This document shows positions 8,073 to 10,821 of a stretch of 10,821 nt of DNA, in pieces (the first letter of the stretch is position 1; every line of letters starts with the position of its first letter). The DNA lies in assembly GCA_964436865.1 (NCBI GenBank), contig CAYTFK010000242.1, positions 1-10,821 of the forward strand, written 5' to 3'. This DNA is from JAXGPP01 sp964436865. Lineage in GTDB: Bacteria; Planctomycetota; Planctomycetia; Pirellulales; Thermoguttaceae. A program made the translations under genes and the position numbers. Below the pieces are notes generated by a model. That model was not told the DNA's origin. It did not search any database and saw only the letters and a program-made list of their open reading frames with translations.

Positions 8073-8088
8073 TCCGAACGCCAACCCG

Positions 8089-8952
8089 CTATTCGAACTG
8101 CCAGTACCACTGCGAAATAACTTCGAAAGCAAATCCGTCGCCGCGCGGCCGGACCGCGAACCGCGTGCCCCGCACTTTGTCTGCCCTCAACCCGGCGTAG
8201 TCGTGCTCCAACTGTGCCAGCATCGCTTCCGTGGCCGGCGGCAGGAACTTCAGGATCAGCTTCCCTTCCGAGTTGATGCCGGCCTTCGACAGCAACTCGC
8301 GATCGGCCTCCTGCAGCTCGCCGCGCCGCCAGGTGAGATAGAATCGCATCTCCTGCTCCGCCGCTCCGACTCGCCGGGTGGGCTTGGCACGGGACAACTG
8401 GGCGGCATACTCCAACGTCCCGTCCGGCATCACGACCGCCAGCTCAATTCCGAAAAAATCCAACTGACGCGCGTAGCTGTCGGTCGTGTTCCCTTCCGGA
8501 AAGCGGACCTCCCACTGACGGCCCGACACCGGACCAGGCTGCCCGCCGCGCCCGCTTCCTTCGACTCCGCTTCCGGGTCGCGTGCGGCTGGTGAATGTCG
8601 GGTCGTCAAGTGACGCCAATTGGGTGCCCACGGCGTCGGCGATCGCGGCCAACGTTTCCTCGAGTTCAGGTTCCTCCATGTCGGTACCCTCGATGTCGGG
8701 CGACTCCAATTCCTCACCGACCCCCAGCCCGCGTTCGGCGATCTGCTGGGCCTTGAACACCTGCGGCTCCGGCCGCGCAAAGATCCGCGCACTCAAGACC
8801 ATGATCACCAGCGTCACCACGCTGATCCCCACCAGGATCAGCATCGAGACGATCCAACTGGCTACCTGGTCGTATCGCGAGACCCGCAAGCCTGCTCCCG
8901 GTTCGTGCGGTTCAGCGCGGTCCACGAGTCGCGTTGCAGTCTGGGTATTCAC
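8089..8952 (-). CDS. Single-pass membrane protein with a periplasmic domain, unknown family
   Basis: This 287-residue protein begins with GTG in a 4-base GTGA overlap with the stop of the preceding gene, which suggests translational coupling. A short N-terminal region is followed by one strong transmembrane helix at about 31-57. Next come an acidic linker at about 75-105 and a Gly/Ser/Pro-rich flexible stretch at about 122-145. The folded domain at about 147-287 is rich in aromatic and charged residues and ends in QWYWQFE. There is no Cys motif, no lipobox and no recognised domain. Cytoplasmic tail, one helix, linker and periplasmic domain is the layout of TonB and TolA, and the gene directly precedes a TolQ-type channel gene. 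It may therefore couple the motor to the periplasm, but the TolA/TonB helix motif (S-H-L-S type) is not apparent, so this is a positional inference. Confidence 0.8.
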   Translation of the reverse strand: MNTQTATRLVDRAEPHEPGAGLRVSRYDQVASWIVSMLILVGISVVTLVIMVLSARIFARPEPQVFKAQQIAERGLGVGEELESPDIEGTDMEEPELEETLAAIADAVGTQLASLDDPTFTSRTRPGSGVEGSGRGGQPGPVSGRQWEVRFPEGNTTDSYARQLDFFGIELAVVMPDGTLEYAAQLSRAKPTRRVGAAEQEMRFYLTWRRGELQEADRELLSKAGINSEGKLILKFLPPATEAMLAQLEHDYAGLRADKVRGTRFAVRPRGDGFAFEVISQWYWQFE

Positions 8953-10679
8953 GGATTGTCCGTCGGCGCCTCAAAATCGGCATCGGGGCGAACCGCCAGG
9001 TACCAGGCTTTCCACCGTTCGATCGCCTGGCGGCGTTCATCGTCGCTCGGCTCATCACTGGGCCCAAAACCCTCGAATTTGCGGCTGATCCGCAACAGGC
9101 TGTCGCGGGCCGCCCGCATGACGTTCAAGTCGGGATCCTGCAATGCGTAGATGAGCGTCGGCACGTCGTTCAGGTCTCGAGCCTGCCCCAGCGCCCGCAC
9201 CGCGGCCAGTCGGGCTTCAGGGGAATCGCCGCGGGCCAGTTCGCGCAGCCGAGCGGCGTGCCGGGAGATCACTTCCGCGCCCTTCTCATCCAATGCAACT
9301 GCCGCCAGGGCATCGGCGGCTTCGCTGTGGTTTTCGTCAGTCGGATCCCCGAGGATCGACAACATGTCGTCGATTTCCGACAGGTCTGGCACGTTGACCA
9401 AACGCCCCATCTGAATCTCGAGCGAATCGGTCTGCTTCGGAATCCCGCGTCCCCCTACCAGTGTACCGGCCCCGAATTCCCGCGGTGGCTTGATACGTTC
9501 GATGGTTTCTTTCATCGACCGCATCAGGAACAGTGCACCGAAGGCCGTGTCGACGGCGAGGCCGGCGCCCGAGACATCCGGCCAGTTTCCGACTTGGGTT
9601 TGCGTGCGAATCAAATAGCGGGCGCCGTCGTCATACCAGTTGGGCAGGTCCGGCATGCGTCCTTCAGCCGCCTCGCGGAAGCTGCCATATCGCTCGAGAG
9701 CGTAAATGTAATAGTGCCGGTAACGAACCGGGTCGATCTGGAAATTCGCCCTGATCCACTGTTCTCCGCGGGTCCGGATGTTGAGGTAGGTTCGCCGGTC
9801 GATCTTTGCTCCGGAAGGCTTGTCCGTCTCGACGCGGACAAGCGCTTTGGGGAGCTTGGGACCCTCGGCTGGTGCTTGCCGGCCGAGCCCCAAGAGGTCG
9901 CCGCATATGTACAGGCTTCCTGTCGCCGCCGTAGTGAGAACGAGCGACACGGATTCTTGCGGCACGGGCCGCGAAATCTCGCCGATTACCCCCTGGTACC
10001 CGAAGCCGCCCGTCGGATCCTGCGTTTGCATGAGCCACATGGTTGCCCGCTCGATCACGTCCTCCGGAACTTCGTACCCGCTGTAGTGGGCTTCCCAGAG
10101 ACCCAGCAGGGCGTACTGCACCATCGACGTGTCGCCGGTCGTACGTTCCAGGTAACCCCAGCCGCCATGCGGCTTCTGGACCTTCATGAGATAATCGACC
10201 AGGGCCTGGATCTCGGGCCGGTACTCTTCGGGATCGAGCTCGCAGAGAAAGACAAGCGAGATGCCGGTGCTGTAGATGACGTGCGAACCGAGTTGGCCGG
10301 GATTGCCGATCTGCTTCCGGATCGCGTCGACGGCTCGCACGATCAGCGGATGGCTTGGGCCTGCGCCATGCTTTTTCAACGCCAAGGCGATAATCGCCTG
10401 ACCGCCCAGCCGTTGCTCCCCGGCACCGTTCTTCTCGAGGTAATCGATGGCACGCGCTACGGCTTGCTTGACTTCGGGGCTATCCTTCGTCAGTGCTGCC
10501 GAAGCGGTGTTCGCGCCAAAAAAAACCGCCATTCCTGCGAGGAGGATTACGCCCCCTGATCGGCAGGTGAACGCCACTCGCAATCCCCGTTCCAAAAGGC
10601 GCGAAGCATTCATCGATGGCGAGAAGAGACGGCGGTACGACGGACCATCCTTCCAGCGACTACCACCAGCGATTGCCAT
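8949..10679 (-). CDS. Exported prenyltransferase/squalene-cyclase-like alpha/alpha-toroid protein with C-terminal HEAT repeats
   Basis: This 576-residue protein starts with a long export signal: a basic region to about residue 40, a hydrophobic core at about 43-57, and an Ala-rich AxA-type site near 59-62. Residues about 65-400 carry the toroid signature of prenyltransferase/squalene-oxidase repeats: helical pairs with QW-like turns (KPHGGWGYLERTTGDTSMVQYA near 169, where the core is GGWGY and GDTSMVQ; QDPTGGFGYQG at 220; QTQVGNWPD at 360). No DxDD motif of squalene-hopene cyclases is present, and no obvious prenyltransferase zinc ligand set, so it is probably a non-enzymatic scaffold or binding protein. 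Residues about 440-535 look like HEAT repeats (for example SPEARLAAVRALGQA, then DPDLNVMRAARDSLLRIS). The end is acidic. It is the first gene of the operon, and its TGA overlaps the GTG of the next gene. A minority alternative is a degraded terpene cyclase. The exact function is unknown. Confidence 0.85.
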   Translation of the reverse strand: MAIAGGSRWKDGPSYRRLFSPSMNASRLLERGLRVAFTCRSGGVILLAGMAVFFGANTASAALTKDSPEVKQAVARAIDYLEKNGAGEQRLGGQAIIALALKKHGAGPSHPLIVRAVDAIRKQIGNPGQLGSHVIYSTGISLVFLCELDPEEYRPEIQALVDYLMKVQKPHGGWGYLERTTGDTSMVQYALLGLWEAHYSGYEVPEDVIERATMWLMQTQDPTGGFGYQGVIGEISRPVPQESVSLVLTTAATGSLYICGDLLGLGRQAPAEGPKLPKALVRVETDKPSGAKIDRRTYLNIRTRGEQWIRANFQIDPVRYRHYYIYALERYGSFREAAEGRMPDLPNWYDDGARYLIRTQTQVGNWPDVSGAGLAVDTAFGALFLMRSMKETIERIKPPREFGAGTLVGGRGIPKQTDSLEIQMGRLVNVPDLSEIDDMLSILGDPTDENHSEAADALAAVALDEKGAEVISRHAARLRELARGDSPEARLAAVRALGQARDLNDVPTLIYALQDPDLNVMRAARDSLLRISRKFEGFGPSDEPSDDERRQAIERWKAWYLAVRPDADFEAPTDNP

Positions 10680-10686
10680 GATCGCG

Positions 10687-10693
10687 TCCTTCT
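10687..10693 (-). promoter_or_regulatory. Shine-Dalgarno site of the first gene
   Basis: On the minus strand AGAAGGA occupies 10693-10687 and ends 7 nt before the ATG at 10679. It is one of the two clear ribosome-binding sites in the window. It favours the ATG at 10679 over the in-frame ATG at 10613, which has no purine-rich sequence in front of it even though it would give a more compact signal peptide. Confidence 0.6.
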
Positions 10694-10720
10694 ACAGACG
10701 TGCCTCAGGGGCAGTGCCTC

Positions 10721-10743
10721 CGCGGCGCCGGTGTATCGCCGCG
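10721..10743 (-). other. GC-rich hairpin in the operon leader
   Basis: Bases 10721-10727 (CGCGGCG on the plus strand) pair perfectly with 10737-10743 (CGCCGCG) around a 9-base loop, giving a 7-bp all-GC stem inside the predicted 5' leader of the first gene. No run of T follows on the minus strand, so it is not an intrinsic terminator. Just downstream in the transcript, the heptamer GTGCCTC (plus strand) occurs twice in direct orientation at 10700-10706 and 10714-10720. The hairpin could affect mRNA stability or translation, but no riboswitch class is recognised. Confidence 0.35.
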
Positions 10744-10775
10744 TCTAAGAAAAGCTGTTCCGCTACCTGTGCGCG

Positions 10776-10804
10776 ATCCTAGTCGCGCCGCGCAAGTCTG
10801 TCAA
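10776..10804 (-). promoter_or_regulatory. Probable sigma70-type promoter of the operon
   Basis: Read on the minus strand, a perfect -35 hexamer TTGACA (10804-10799) is followed by a 17-nt spacer and TAGGAT (10781-10776), which matches four of six bases of the TATAAT consensus, including the conserved first TA and the final T. Transcription would begin near 10769, giving a leader of about 90 nt before the ATG at 10679. It is the only promoter-like element noticed ahead of the eight co-directional genes, so it could drive all of them. The hexamers are seen directly; promoter activity is inferred. Confidence 0.55.
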
Positions 10805-10821
10805 GGATCGGGGGTTGCTGC

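Noticed and set aside
8934..10559. Plus-strand open frame of 541 codons
   Set aside because: It covers almost exactly the toroid gene on the other strand. Its translation shows no domain and no signal peptide, while the minus-strand frame has a signal peptide, repeats and a good ribosome-binding site.
10611..10613. Alternative ATG start for the toroid protein, giving a shorter signal peptide
   Set aside because: It has no purine-rich site upstream, whereas the ATG at 10679 has AGAAGGA at 7-nt spacing. It remains possible but is less supported.

Overview
The window looks like chromosomal DNA from a member of the Planctomycetes, probably near the Pirellulales. This is an inference. It rests on the high G+C content, the poor Shine-Dalgarno sites at most starts, and several domain styles that recur in that phylum: a C-x-x-C zinc ribbon ahead of a membrane domain, TPR or PQQ propeller proteins with long Pro/Asp-rich linkers, and alpha/alpha-toroid 'prenyltransferase-like' proteins with HEAT repeats. 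No rRNA, tRNA, mobile element, CRISPR array or integration site is visible, and no stretch over 300 bases lacks a gene.

All eight genes lie on the minus strand and read from right to left as one probable operon. A consensus-like sigma70 promoter (TTGACA, 17-nt spacer, TAGGAT) lies at 10776-10804, followed by a leader of about 90 nt with a GC-rich hairpin. The gene order is: (1) exported alpha/alpha-toroid plus HEAT protein (10679-8949); (2) single-pass membrane protein of unknown family (8952-8089, 4-nt GTGA overlap); (3) MotA/TolQ/ExbB channel subunit (about 8072-7311); (4) ExbD/TolR subunit (7307-6789); (5) a second, divergent ExbD/TolR with an N-terminal zinc ribbon (6776-6174); (6) a 1217-residue membrane-anchored TPR and PQQ-type beta-propeller protein (6084-2431); (7) an exported TPR plus family-5 solute-binding protein (2423-96); (8) the signal peptide of a further exported protein cut by the window edge (96-1). 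Spacing is between -4 and +16 nt everywhere except an 89-nt gap before gene 6, which can fold into a nested stem.

The core is a proton-driven TolQ/TolR-type motor with two different ExbD subunits. Around it, in place of TolA, TonB, TolB or Pal, are a single-pass periplasmic protein, a membrane-tethered beta-propeller, an exported toroid and a solute-binding-like protein with no ABC permease. The simplest reading is an envelope-spanning, proton-motive-force-driven complex for uptake or envelope maintenance whose accessory parts are unlike the well-studied Tol-Pal and Ton systems. The motor assignment is well supported by motifs; the role of the whole assembly is inference.
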